Source: Prinia subflava (taxonomy: Eukaryota; Chordata; Aves; Passeriformes; Cisticolidae). From it: a stretch of 64,000 bases of DNA. The DNA is taken from contig NC_086247.1 of the NCBI RefSeq assembly GCF_021018805.1, positions 97,171,338 to 97,235,337 of the forward strand, in the 5' to 3' direction. The notes under the pieces were generated by a model. The model saw only the letters and a program-made list of their open reading frames with translations, searched no databases and was not told the DNA's origin. The position numbers were made by a program, and so were the translations under genes. Of this stretch, positions 1 through 9,949 are shown piece by piece (position 1 is the first letter of the stretch; each line of letters starts with the position of its first letter).

Positions 1-192
1 TTGTTACCAAATGTTTCTTATGACAGAAGTTGTCATTGTCTATGAAGTTTTGGAGTAGTAGTACACATAAAAATATGTCAGCACTTAACCTTCCATGATC
101 CTGCAAGTAACCTGAGAGAAAAGTATCAGTATGAAAAGCTCCTATCATGTCTTGCTGAATTCAATTTTTACACTTCTTGTATCTGTTCAACT
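1..192. other. Unique AT-rich flank, nothing recognised
   Basis: Non-repetitive AT-rich sequence to the left of the first LTR. No ORF, RNA gene or repeat was recognised. Confidence 0.5.
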
Positions 193-1191
193 GGATAATG
201 CAACAGGCCATTTCTACAGGTTAAAAGATCTTAAAGGTCCAAAGACATTTTAAAGTTTATGCCGAGTTGTTTATTACATAAATGCTAAGGAAGGTCTGAA
301 GGAAAAAGAGTTCTGGATAAGAGTTCTTACAATAGCTATGAGCATAAAATCCCAGAAAGATGAAACACTAGGGTAAACAGTAATTTAGCACAGAATCCCA
401 GCCTCAGAGCAAAGCAACCTCCCGCTCCAGCTCCTGTCCCCAAGCAGCGTTCCCAGCAGCAGGGCCATAGTGCAGGAAAGAGTCCCAGGGTCCCGAGCCC
501 TAAGCAGAGTTCTGGTGGCAAGCGCTGCAAAGGCAGAGGGGGACCCTGGGGCCCGGATCCCAAGCGGCAAAGTCTGCAATAGACAGCACCTTATAAATCC
601 CAGTCTCAGCTCCCCAGCAGGGCTCTTCCCTCAGGCTGTGGATGGGAGAGGTTGGATCGATAGATTGGAAATCGATCGATCGATACCTCCACTCCCAACC
701 CAGAGGCCTTTTTATCCATAAATCATAAATGCATATTCATATCCTCATCTGTAAGATACCCAATCCAAATCCAGTTCTTAAAGTTTGTAAAACTACGAAA
801 ACCTACAAAAAACAGTATCAAAAACTTAGGCATATAGCGTATCATATAGCATGTCTATTAACGTAAAAAGCTTTATCTTACTAATGTAAAAACTCTATCT
901 TGTTGTGCATAAAAAACCTTATCTTACTTGCGTAGAAATTGTATCTAAAGTTATAAGCAGTACTCTACTATATTTTTGTTATGTCTAAAGTTATATCACT
1001 AAGCCTGAAGCTCTGAACTCTATGCTAGCAGTTAGGCACTTGGACTGTATTTTCTTACAGTTAAAGCTTAAACCTCTACTTTATGTATACGTGGCTTAAT
1101 ATATTCTAATTTCTCTAAAGGTTTTAATTCAACCCCTGTATTTTTCTCTCTCTGTGGAGAATCCATGGAAACATGGGCTCCAACAGGATCA
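193..1191 (-). mobile_element. Solo LTR, class II ERV-like, about 1 kb (family shared with 11342-12723)
   Basis: The LTR proper is 199-1185 on the minus strand. Read on that strand it begins TGTTGGAGCCCATGTTTCC and ends TTGCA, so it has the TG...CA ends of a retroviral LTR. It is bounded by GGATAA (193-198) and GGATCA (1186-1191), a 6-bp target duplication with one mismatch, as expected for class II ERVs. Near the middle is a TATA-like ATAAAAAGG followed by CCTCTGGGTTGGG (about 690-715), and an AATAAA on the minus strand lies near 270-275. The same blocks occur in the same order in the plus-strand copy at 11342-12723. A GATC/CGAT palindromic stretch (657-687) and a G/C-rich segment (410-570) sit in the transcript leader part. 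No internal retroviral sequence is attached, so it is probably the product of LTR-LTR recombination. ORFs inside it are not thought to be genes. Confidence 0.82.
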
Positions 1192-1281
1192 ATACAGTAC
1201 AAAAACAGTTGTGTACGTGCATTTTAAACTGATTTCCAAATACACCTCTTTGTGTCTCATACTTACATTTTGAAGAGTGTA
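1192..1281. other. Short spacer between solo LTR and CR1
   Basis: Unannotated AT-rich sequence between the solo LTR duplication and the 3' end of the CR1 element. Confidence 0.4.
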
Positions 1282-2897
1282 TAGAGTCATAGAATCAGGG
1301 AATAGTTTTGGCTGGAAGGGACCTTTAAAATCATTTAGTTCCAACTCCTCTGTGATGGGCAGGGACACCTTTCGCTACACCAAATTTCTCAGAGCCCCAC
1401 CAAAACTAGACTTCAACACTTTCAGGGATGAGGAATCCACAGCTTCTCTGAGCAACATCTTCTGGTACCTCATCATCCTCATAGTAAAGAATATTTTCCT
1501 AATATTTAATACAAACCCACTCTGTCAGTTTGAAGCCATTCCCTTTTGTTCTCTCACTACATGCTCTTGTAAAAAGTCCCTCTCTAACTTTCTTGTAGGC
1601 TTCCTTCAGGTACTGAAAGGCTGTCATTAGGTCAGCCATAAGGCTTTGCTTTTCCCAGCCAAACAAACCAAATTCTGTCAGTCTTTCATGACAAGTGGCA
1701 TGCTCCATCCATCTAACAACTCTGTGGTCCTCTTCTGGATGCTCTCCAACAGGTTCATGTCCTTTCTATGCTGGGGACCCCAGAGCTGGATGTAGCACTG
1801 GAGATGGGCTCTCACCAGAGCAAAGTAGAGTAGGGGGACAGCAGCAGCTCACTGCTCACCTCACTCATCCCCCACCACACCCAAGTCCTTCTCAGCAGAT
1901 CTGCTCTGAATCTGTTCATCCCTCAGCCTGTACTGATAGCTGGGGTTGCCTTCACCCATAGGCAGCAGCTTGTACTTGGTCTTGTTAAACCTCATGAAAT
2001 TCCTATGGGCCCACTTCTCGAGTTTGTCCCGGTCCCTCTGGATCCTATGTGTCAACTGCACCACTCAGACTGGTGTGCTTGCTGAGGATGTACTTCATCC
2101 CTTCGTCTATGTCATTAATGAATATGTTAAATAACACTGGCCTCAATATACATCTTGGAGGGACAACATTTTTCCATAATATCCATTGGGACTCTGAACC
2201 ATTGGCCACTACCCTGTGGATGTGACCATACAACCACTTTCTCATCCATCCAGCAGTCCATGCATCAAATCACTTTCTCTCCAATTTAGCAAGAAGGATG
2301 TTGTGGCAGTGTCAAAGGCTTTACAGAAGTCCAGATTAATGACACCTGTACCCTTCTCTTTGTCCACTGATATAGTCACTCCATCACAAAAGGCCATTAG
2401 GTTGGAAAGGCAGGACTTGCTCTTGGTAAAACTGTTCTAGCTGTTGCAAATCAACTCCCTGTTCTCCACATGCCTTAGCATGGCTTCTAGGAGGACCTGT
2501 TCCAGAATCTTCCCAGGCACAGAGGTTGAGGCTAGTAGGCCAGTAGTTCCCAGGATCATGCTTTTTATCCTTTTTAAAGATGGAGACAATCTTTCCCCTT
2601 TTCCAGTGACATGGGACTTCCATTGACTGCCATGAATTTTCAAATATCATGGAGAGTGGCTTGGCAACTGCATCAACCAATTCCCTCAGGAGCCTGGGAT
2701 AGATCTTATCAGGTCCCATAAACATTCAGACTCCTCAGGTAGTCATTAACCTGATCTTTACATATAGTGTAGGAGACTTTGTTCCCTCATTCCCCATCCT
2801 GCTGTCCATCCATCCACTCAAAAGGTGTGGGAAGAGATGCTGCCATTGAAGACTGAGGCAAAAAGCTGTTGAGTATCCCAGCCCTCTCCTCATCCAT
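1282..2897 (-). mobile_element. CR1 LINE, 3' part (reverse transcriptase to 3' end)
   Basis: Minus-strand CR1 non-LTR retrotransposon. Its 3' end is at the left, where the plus strand reads AGAGTCATAGAATCAGGG and then TTGGCTGGAAGGGACCTTT, the reverse complement of the usual CR1 tail. Translated on the minus strand in broken frames, it shows CR1 polymerase blocks in order: a segment with GPDKIYPRLLRELVDAVAKP (about 2660-2715), IFKKDKKHDPGNY (about 2560-2600), a LDFCKAFDT block (about 2300-2340), SGVPQGS-equivalent and VLFNIFINDID (about 2105-2150), and a [19 protein letters not shown] block (about 1980-2040). Stops and frameshifts are frequent, so it is an old, dead copy. It continues at 3652-3920 and 15329-15655 after interruption by two later insertions. 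Confidence 0.93.
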
Positions 2898-3656
2898 TGT
2901 CTGGGGTTGCAATGCAAGATGTAATCAAAAGTATGTATTCTATTGCCATCTGTTGAAACCGGTTGGGGAGAAGTTTTCTTTATCTCTTCTATGACCCATA
3001 CCTCATTACTTCAGTGGGGAGGGGGCGGGTGCCTTCTGCTAATGGGCCAGCTATTAAAACCAGGTGTAGGAGTATTTTTTATCTCTTCCAACACCCATTT
3101 TCTCTCCAGGGCATATATTCTGTTAATGGGCCATTAAGGCTTACAACATGACTGATAAAATTACATTATCCCATTATGAGACACTTCATCCAGCAGGAGG
3201 AGCGAAGCATTTCTACTTGGATAAAACCTGAGATTCAGAGCAGCAGGACAGGCTGTTACCACTGGATTCTCAGAGAAAGAACAGACCCATCTCATCACCA
3301 CTAGACCTTCAGAGAAAATGACACCTTTCTAGAGGATCATGTCTGCTCCAACAGACCCACATCTGTCACTGCTTGATGACTCATTTAGACTGCTACCAAC
3401 ACCGTGACCAACATGGTGTCAGGTTGTATTCTGGCTCTGTCAGTGTTTTCTTTTTTGTTTGCTTTTTTGTACTACTGCATTTTTAATTTTAATATTCCTA
3501 GTAAAGTACTGTTATTCCTATTCCCATATCTTTGCCTGAAAGCCTGTTAATTTCAAAATTATAGTAATTTGGAGGGAGGGGGTTTACCTTCTCCATTCCA
3601 CAGGAGGCTCCAGCTTTCTGTGGCAGACTTCTGTCTTTCCAAACTGGTACATCCAT
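2893..3656. mobile_element. Solo LTR inserted in the CR1 element (ERVL-like, 5-bp TSD)
   Basis: The inserted block is 2898-3651 (754 bp). On the plus strand it begins TGTCTGGGG and ends GGTACA, so both strands read TG...CA. It is flanked by identical TCCAT copies (2893-2897, 3652-3656). The CR1 reading frame on the two sides becomes continuous when the block and one TCCAT are removed, which fixes the boundaries well. A 5-bp duplication is typical of ERVL-type (class III) insertions; that class assignment is inference. I recognise the sequence as a common avian LTR, but not its database name. There is a G-rich run GGAGGGAGGGGG near 3571-3582. Orientation could not be fixed with confidence. No internal viral coding sequence is present. 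Confidence 0.85.
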
Positions 3657-3920
3657 TGTTACCAGTTTTCCAGCATCGTGCATCAGGAGGCCATATAGCT
3701 TCTTTCACCTTCCTTTTCTGGTTAACACACTTGTAGAAGACCTTCCTCTTATTCTTTGCATCCCTTTCCAGGTTCAGTTCCAGCTTTACCTTAGTCTTTC
3801 TCACCCCATCCCTACAGAACCACATTCATCTCCAGGTCACCTGTCTTAGCTTCAACTGTCTATGCATTTCCTTCTTTCCCTTTAGTTTGACCAGCATATC
3901 TCCATTCAGCCGTGCTGGGC
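3652..3920 (-). mobile_element. CR1 LINE, middle part
   Basis: Continuation of the same minus-strand CR1 copy. The minus-strand translation contains ARLNGDMLVKLKGKKEMHRQ (about 3860-3915) and ELNLERDAKNKRKVFYKCVN (about 3730-3790), which match the CR1 ORF2 region upstream of the reverse transcriptase. It is cut on the left by the solo LTR at 2898 and on the right by the provirus starting at 3921. Confidence 0.9.
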
Positions 3921-4182
3921 TGTAGGCACACAATTTGTGGTGATTTGGAATGGGGCTGAGGTCAAGCCTCATCTTTAATGGGCTACAACTACGTAGGACA
4001 GGTGAACAGTATTGAAGGCAATGAAACATGGAGTGCTGAGGCGTACTGACAAATCACAGAAGGGTAGATAGGGCACACAGGTGTAATGCATGTAAGATGA
4101 AGGGTATTTAAGGTTGTACCGGAAAGCAATAAAGTGTTGATGCTTGAAGCCTTCTTTGATGTCAGTCTTACCTCCTCTGTCA
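3921..4182 (+). repeat. 5' LTR of the plus-strand class II provirus
   Basis: Short 262-bp LTR beginning TGTAGGCACA and ending TCTGTCA. A TATA-like TATTTAA lies at 4104-4110 and the polyadenylation signal AATAAA at 4128-4133, giving U3, R and U5 in normal order. It pairs with the 3' LTR at 15067-15328. Confidence 0.92.
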
Positions 4183-4184
4183 TC

Positions 4185-4202
4185 TGGTGTACCTGGGGTG
4201 AT
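4185..4202 (+). other. Possible degenerate primer-binding site
   Basis: Two bases after the 5' LTR the sequence reads TGGTGTACCTGGGGTGAT. The TGG start and position fit a tRNA primer-binding site. It weakly resembles the tryptophan-tRNA site of avian alpharetroviruses, but only if gaps are allowed, so the tRNA is not assigned. Confidence 0.35.
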
Positions 4203-4406
4203 TTGAGGTGATTTCAGCAGATGACTGCAGACCTAAGAGCAGCAAGACAGTGAACCCCAGCTGAACTGAGTTAGGTGGAGAGCCTGTAGAACTGAGAAAG
4301 GCAGGAGCCTGAGGAATTGAGCAGATGGGACCAAAATCCTGGAAGTTCAGTTGACTTTCAAACAAATGCATCACCACACCCCATGGGAGTGGCTGGGAAC
4401 TTAGGA

Positions 4407-6310
4407 ATGGAGCTTCAGATACTGGAAGAGAAAGAGTCCATATTGGACATCCTGCTATGAGTATTAAAAAAGAAAAGGTATTAAGTGTGAAGAGCAGGTG
4501 CTACATGCCTTGCTTTGGTGCAAAAGAAACAGCATCAAGGTGGATGCACAGACTGCCTTTTTTGTTGAACCTTGGGTGGAAGCAGGATGTATGCACTGGG
4601 AGGCAGCCACAACAGGAGACAAGATAGCGACAAGATCACTTACCATATGGTGCCTGGTTTGGGATGCGCTGCTGCAAGTACTTGCTGACAGAGAGGCGGC
4701 AGCTGTTGCTGCTGCTCCCTCAGTCCTGATCACAGCCTCTGCTCTAGCTGCTGACTCCCTTGCTGCAGTTGTGTCGTCCTTGCCACCCCCTCCCTCTGCG
4801 ACTGGACCTTCTGGGAAGGGTCCTGTTCTACCAATAGCACCCAAGAATTGCACCCTTCCCCCAAACAATGATGGCAACATTTCAATGTCTGGGGGTGGAA
4901 GCACTGAGCGGGTCCGGCCATGGTGGAGTTGTCTCAGCTCTTTCGCCTGTGTGGGTTACTTAGAAAGGAATGCCGGCTTCCCTTGGCAAGCAGCTGCCTC
5001 TGCTGCTACACGGGTGGTGCAGAGCTAACCAGGAGCCGCTTCTGCATCAGATGGAGTGGGGATTGCAGAGCCCTGAGGATTGTTGGTGGGAGTGTACCAG
5101 CAAGATGCAATGGCCCCTGTCTGTGCTCTAGAGCCTGTTAGTCACTGTGGCAGAGGCTTTGCAGAGGCTGCAGATGAGTGACCTCACTCCCTGCAGGTAA
5201 AAGCCAATCCCATTCACAACCAGAGCATGTTTTGATCGATTTAGCAGGGCAGGCAGAGTTACAGGAAATGAGATGACTGCCAATCACCCCCCCACCCCAC
5301 CCCCCCCCACTGCAGGATTACATTCACAGTAGATAGAACTCATTATCATTACGGTAAGAGGGGCAAATCCAAAAACATTCAGAGTAAAATTGTATGAGCA
5401 AGCTCGGGAGAGTTAGCTTGGTGAATCAGATTCTAGTATGTCCCGTGATACGAAATAATGGCAATAGCCTGGAAGAATGGGACCCCTTCCATTGGAGTAT
5501 GATGAAGGACTTAAGAAACATGGTGATGCAGCATGGACTTGCTTCTCATTTCGCTCAGTCTATGATGCAAGGTATCTTTACAAATGAGTTAACCCCCTTC
5601 TACTGTCAGCAGATAGCACAGATTTGCTTCTCTGTGACTGAGATGTGATTTTTGAGTCGCAGTGGAGATGATTAGTGAATGAGGTTGCCCTGAGTAATTT
5701 AGAATGCTCTCAGGATGATCCTCGCTTTGGAGCGGGTCTGCTCCAGCTCATGGGGGATCCTCCAAAAAACACCCTGCAGCTCCAAGCCCAACTGCACCCC
5801 TTCGTGCTAAAGCAAGGAAAAGAGCTCACATTTCTCATGATGCAGCATGTATTGGATTTAGAGGCTCCTCGTCAGACATAGACAACGATTAAACAGAAGC
5901 TTATGATCTATATATCACATTTATAGATCACCTTAGGGAGGCGATTGAGAAACAAGTTGATAACGTAGCAGCCCAGAAAACTCTCCTTTTGCAATTGGCT
6001 AAAGATAATACAAATGCAGAGTATAAACAAGCCTTATTGCCACTGCAGATTCCTGCATTAGATATGATTGAGGCTTGCAGCAAGATCGGGACGACACAAT
6101 ACGAGGGGTAGCAGCTTGCAAGCCTCTGCAGCTGTACAAATCTCTAGAAGCTGTTATTGATGCGGGCAAAAAGAGTATTTCAAGAGTACTTGCTGTAACC
6201 AGCCTGGCAACTTTTCAGCATCAGGAAACGATGGGTGGTGCCCTGTTGGACCTTGTGCATGCTGCACCCGATCAGGACATTATACCAAGCAGTGCCATTC
6301 TAAGTTAGAC
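4407..6310 (+). pseudogene. gag: gag remnant (matrix, capsid, nucleocapsid) of plus-strand provirus
   Basis: Retroviral structural polyprotein, broken. A start is taken at the ATG at 4407. It reads a short acidic/leucine-rich stretch before stops, and the frame then shifts into 4498-5028, whose first 60 residues resemble matrix domains of avian class II ERVs and whose middle is alanine- and proline-rich. Capsid N-terminal sequence lies at 5394-5648 (residues WDPFHWSMMKDLRNMVMQHG) and continues at 5675-5880. The major homology region and capsid C-terminus are at about 5896-6065, with YITFIDHLREAIEKQ visible. A nucleocapsid zinc knuckle with correct C-x2-C-x4-H-x4-C spacing is encoded at 6254-6295; an expected first knuckle is unreadable. 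At least four frame changes separate these pieces. A C-rich run at 5289-5310 lies in the matrix-capsid linker. Confidence 0.85.
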
Positions 6311-6318
6311 AGCCAGGG

Positions 6319-6695
6319 ATGAGCACTGCTGCCCAGAGAGCTGCTGGGAAATGGGAAGTGAAGTGCAATGAGGACATGCACTCAGACACAAATGTGTCCA
6401 GACAACCTCTTCCAGGTTTATGCTGCCAACTTAGCACCAGAACCAAAGGGAATGCTGAAATGGATGTTGTCATGGCTGCCTCAATCACCATAAGGTATAT
6501 AAGATACCATTAGATGCTTTTGGGCCTTTGGGATATGGGTTGAGTGCATTACTGGTGGGATGTTCAAGTGTTACTTTGCAAGGATTGTTTGTGTTACCTG
6601 GAGTTGTTGATGCAGGCTATCTTGGGCAGATTTCTGCCATGGTGTGGATGCCATCACCTCTGGTCAACATACCTAAGCAAAGCTGTATTGCTTAA
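6319..6695 (+). pseudogene. dUTPase domain remnant of plus-strand provirus
   Basis: Sequence between nucleocapsid and protease resembles the dUTPase domain that betaretroviruses encode in their pro frame. Residues EMDVVMAASITI (about 6455-6492) correspond to the first conserved motif. After a frameshift, a stretch from about 6500 to 6690 keeps PLDAFGPLGYG and GVVDAGYLGQI, the latter resembling the glycine-aspartate motif around the substrate pocket. It ends at a stop near 6690. Its place supports a betaretrovirus-like lineage. The enzyme would hydrolyse dUTP, but this copy is split and cannot be functional as written. Confidence 0.72.
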
Positions 6696-6699
6696 TCGA

Positions 6700-7138
6700 T
6701 ACCTTTTGTGGCACGAGTACCTAGCTCCAAATCTGTCGGGAGAGAGACTGGAGAGTTCGAGTCCACAGGCACCCTCAAGGTTTTTTGGACCCACATGGTT
6801 ACTGGCTCTAGAATATGACATGTTCTTTAAAACTTGTGCAAGGTTTCCCCCTGCAGTTGACTATAATTGGCATGATTGACATGGGAGCTGATGTCACTAC
6901 TATTTCAGAGAAACAGTGGCCTTCTACTTGGCCCAGAGTAATTTCTACAGTAGTGGCAGGAGTTAGGGGAACAACTGACAGTTACCAAAGTCAGCTGCCA
7001 GTGAGCATTATTAATCCTGATGGGCAGGTAGCTACTCTCTGCCCTTATGTAATTTTGGTGCCTTTAAATTTGTGGGAATGTGATTGTCTGAGTCAATGGG
7101 GAGTCACGTTGACAACAGAAATGCAGGATTTTTCCTAG
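6700..7138 (+). pseudogene. pro: Retroviral aspartic protease remnant
   Basis: A frame at 6815-7138 carries GMIDMGADVTTIS. This is the retroviral protease active-site loop, but the catalytic triad Asp-Thr-Gly is Asp-Met-Gly (6878-6886). Upstream (about 6735-6815), in another frame, is the segment that normally precedes the protease in these elements. Downstream residues up to SQWGV (about 7090-7110) match the protease C-terminus and glycine-patch side of related ERVs. The Thr-to-Met change and the frame break upstream argue against activity. Confidence 0.8.
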
Positions 7139-8180
7139 ATGCCACTGCGGAGAGCAGTCAGCAGAGACCGATGATTCCATTACTGTGGCTGACCACACAG
7201 TCTATATGGATCAACCAGTGGCCTCTGAATTATGAAAAATTGACTGCTCTCAAAGATTTAATTAAAGAGCAGCTGGCATAAAATCATCATATTAAACCAT
7301 CACAGAGTTCTTGGAACAGTCCAGTATTTGTGATCAAAAAGAAGGCTGGTAGGTGGAGACTATTACATGATCTCTGCCAGGTTAATGATGTGATGGAACA
7401 TGGAGGCATCGCAGCAAAGTAGGCCATCTCCCACCATGATTTCAGTTTAGGATGTTTTTATTGTTGATCTGAAGGATTTATTTTTTATTATACGCTTGCA
7501 CTCAGAAGATACTCCCAAGTTTGATATTTCTGTACTCTCTGTAAATAATAGTGAGCCTGGAAAAATATACCATTGGATTGTATTACCTCAAGGGATGTAA
7601 AACAACCCTACCATTTGTCAGTGGTATGTGGCACAAGCATTATCACAGGTCAGGGAATGATTTTCACAGGTTTATTGTTTTCACTATATGGACGATATCT
7701 TAGTTGCTGTGCCAACTGTAGAACAGCTCGATGTAGTAATGCCTGTAATGCAAGAAGCTTTAACAAGTTATGGTTTATGTGTCGCTCCTGAGAAAGTACA
7801 GTGATGAGCTCCCTGGAAGTATTTGAGAATGAAAGTCTTGGACAAAAGTGTTGAATCTCAGACAGTGGTGATTCAGCATTCTGTAAAAACATTGAATGAC
7901 TTGCAAAAATTGCTAGGCACAATTAACTGGATTATTAGGATTATCAAATGTGCTATTGGCACCACTTTTTGACTCTTTAAAAGGTGATCCCTCCTTGTTA
8001 TCTTCCAGGAGCTTGTCACCAGAAGCACTTGCTGCATTGAAGCAAGTAGAATTAGCAAGACAAGGAAGAAAAGCTTGGAGAGTGGTTACCACCATACCTC
8101 TCAGTGTATATCTTTTACTGTCTCAGGACCAAACTGTGGGGCTCATAGCCCAATGGCATGATGGTTGGCAAGATCCTTTG
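7139..8180 (+). pseudogene. pol: Reverse transcriptase remnant, N-terminal through thumb
   Basis: RNA-dependent DNA polymerase of the plus-strand provirus. NQWPLNYEKLTALKDLIKEQ (about 7218-7278) is the conserved N-terminal entry. A shifted frame then gives [20 protein letters not shown] (about 7311-7370). Motif A is present as IVDLKD, with its catalytic aspartate at 7466-7468. LPQGM is at about 7583-7598, followed directly by a stop. The YMDD catalytic box is intact at 7685-7696. The thumb continues to about 7930, and the connection domain starts at 7950, in a frame that is cut at 8180 by the nested minus-strand element. Stops at 7280, 7600 and about 7800 and a small deletion near 7405-7450 inactivate it. 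Confidence 0.88.
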
Positions 8181-8589
8181 TGTTGTTGTTTAAATTTATG
8201 GGGGGTCCCCGGGGAGTGCCCCCCGGAGACCCCCGGGGTCTTTTGGGGTCGTGGTGTTCCCGGGCTTGCAGGCAAGGAGACTCAGACGCCGGTGGGGTGC
8301 TGATGAGGTGAGGGTTTATTCACTGAGGGAGAGGGGAAGGGGAGGGGGGAGGGGGAAAGGGGGAGAGGGAAAGGGAGCGTCCGAACGCCTCCAGGGGTAG
8401 AGGGGCAAGAGGGGGAGAGCCTTCTGCCTTAGCATTCTTATCACAGAGGTTCAAAGGGGCGCGGTAACATTCTCCAGCCAATGAGGTTACAGATACAGGA
8501 TACTGCAGGGAGGGTACAGACTGGGGATAAACCATACATTTTCCAAGGGTGAGCCAGAGCAAACCATTTCCATAAAATGCAATCCCACA
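8181..8589 (-). repeat. 3' LTR of the nested minus-strand element
   Basis: 409 bp. On the minus strand it begins TGTGGGATTGCATTTTATGG and ends AACAACAACA. A polyadenylation signal AATAAA (plus-strand TTTATT, 8315-8320) is followed by a G/T-rich region. The U3/R part contains a long purine run on the plus strand (about 8320-8375, G/A only), which could form triplex or slippery DNA. Confidence 0.93.
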
Positions 8590-8590
8590 A

Positions 8591-8609
8591 GTCACCCTTT
8601 TTTTTCTTT
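8591..8609 (-). other. Polypurine tract of the nested minus-strand element
   Basis: Immediately upstream of the 3' LTR on the minus strand the sequence reads AAAGAAAAAAAAGGGTGAC, a normal retroviral plus-strand primer tract. Confidence 0.8.
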
Positions 8610-9949
8610 AAAATGTGAGAAGAGAAATATGACATATGACAATTAACAATTTAAAAAATGAAACAGTAATTACACAGTTTTGCAGCATGAAACTAAATAC
8701 AATTGCAGTAAGGATTATGTTATAAGGTGAACAGTTGATCTGACCTTGTAATTGCAGTAGACGGGTTATGTGAGTTTATATTGCAAGATTTGAAACAAGT
8801 TAACAAATTTGTTTGAGCCTTTCCAGCGTGACTGGCCTAATAGTGTCTAGTCTTTTCCAACTGGCTTTTCAGACCACCACAGCCCCCAGCTTAGGCTGAG
8901 GCGCTGACCTCTGCTCCCATTCCAGGGACAGGAAAACACGTGGAGTTCCCCGGGCTCCACACACGGCCTCAGATTCTCCAGGTGGCCTGCTGCAGTTCCC
9001 CCATTGGGGCCGGGCAGGGGCAGTGAGGAATTTAAATCAACTCAAGCTGCCATTGATCTGTCACGGAATTCCCCGTAAGGCCTGAACAGCAAGTCACCAA
9101 CACTCACGGATCTGAGCCAAACCACTCCTTTCACTTTCCAACTGGTTCAACCAAAACAAAAGACCCCCAGTTTTAGGTCATCAAAAGAAAAACAAAAGAA
9201 AAAAACTACAAAAACCGTCAAATACTTTCTCAGACACCACTTTAGGTTATCAATCACCCTCAGAACTAACTGAGGACAGCATAAACCCAAAAGCGTTACA
9301 GATTCAATAGTCTACACTACTGAATCGCGCCTTACAAGAAGACAATTCAAAAACTGCTTCCCTTGGATCCACACTTGTGACCTGAAAAGGCCTCTGCTTT
9401 CTAAAACAGAAAACAGGGGAATCTGCAATATTTACACACACAAAACTAGAAAGGCATAATTGTAAAAACTACTTCATGGGGATGGGAAGGAAATGGAGGG
9501 GTTTGGGACACCCTGCTGTTTGGCCAGAACAGCAAGGGACAGGGGCAGAAAAACAGGGAAAGGGAATCAAAGTAGCATTAACAATTATACAAGGCTGCAA
9601 AACTGGTATTACAAATTCACTTTAGCTTTGGGGTTTGGTTTCTTAGCGTTTACCTTGTGGGACTTGGAAAGCGGAAGATGGGACTGAGAGCACGTGGCCA
9701 TGGTGGCCATGCGGTCACAGCGCAGCACGTGGTGTTAGCTGTGCCGTGCCGGGTTTAGCAGGAAGGGGTTAACTATCGGGGCTTTGTTAAGGGAAAGGGG
9801 GTTAGGGAGAAGGAGCAGCGAGGGGAGGAGGGGGTAAGGGTAAGGAAGGAGGTTACACAATTTACAAAACCGAGTTTTGGAAGGTGCGGGGCTTGGGCAC
9901 AACTGAAGACTGCTTTTTCCTTCTCTGATGGCCGTCTGGCTGAGTTCCT
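8610..9949 (-). other. Interior of nested element, 3' half, no gene recognised
   Basis: About 1.3 kb between the polypurine tract and the GC-rich leader. Frames are closed by stops. A minus-strand stretch near 8607-8750 would encode a hydrophobic, possibly membrane-spanning tail ending in a stop at about 8607, just before the polypurine tract, where the end of env lies in retroviruses. The resemblance is only positional. No gag or pol motif is visible. Confidence 0.5.

Noticed and set aside
2891..2900. 10-bp target duplication CATCCATTGT around the LTR at 2898-3651
   Set aside because: LTR ends TG and CA overlap bases of the CR1 target by coincidence. A 5-bp TCCAT duplication gives standard ends and explains everything.
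4498..5028. 176-codon plus-strand ORF as a stand-alone gene
   Set aside because: Its position after the 5' LTR and its N-terminal pattern fit the matrix part of a broken gag. The Ala/Pro-rich part is the usual matrix-capsid linker.
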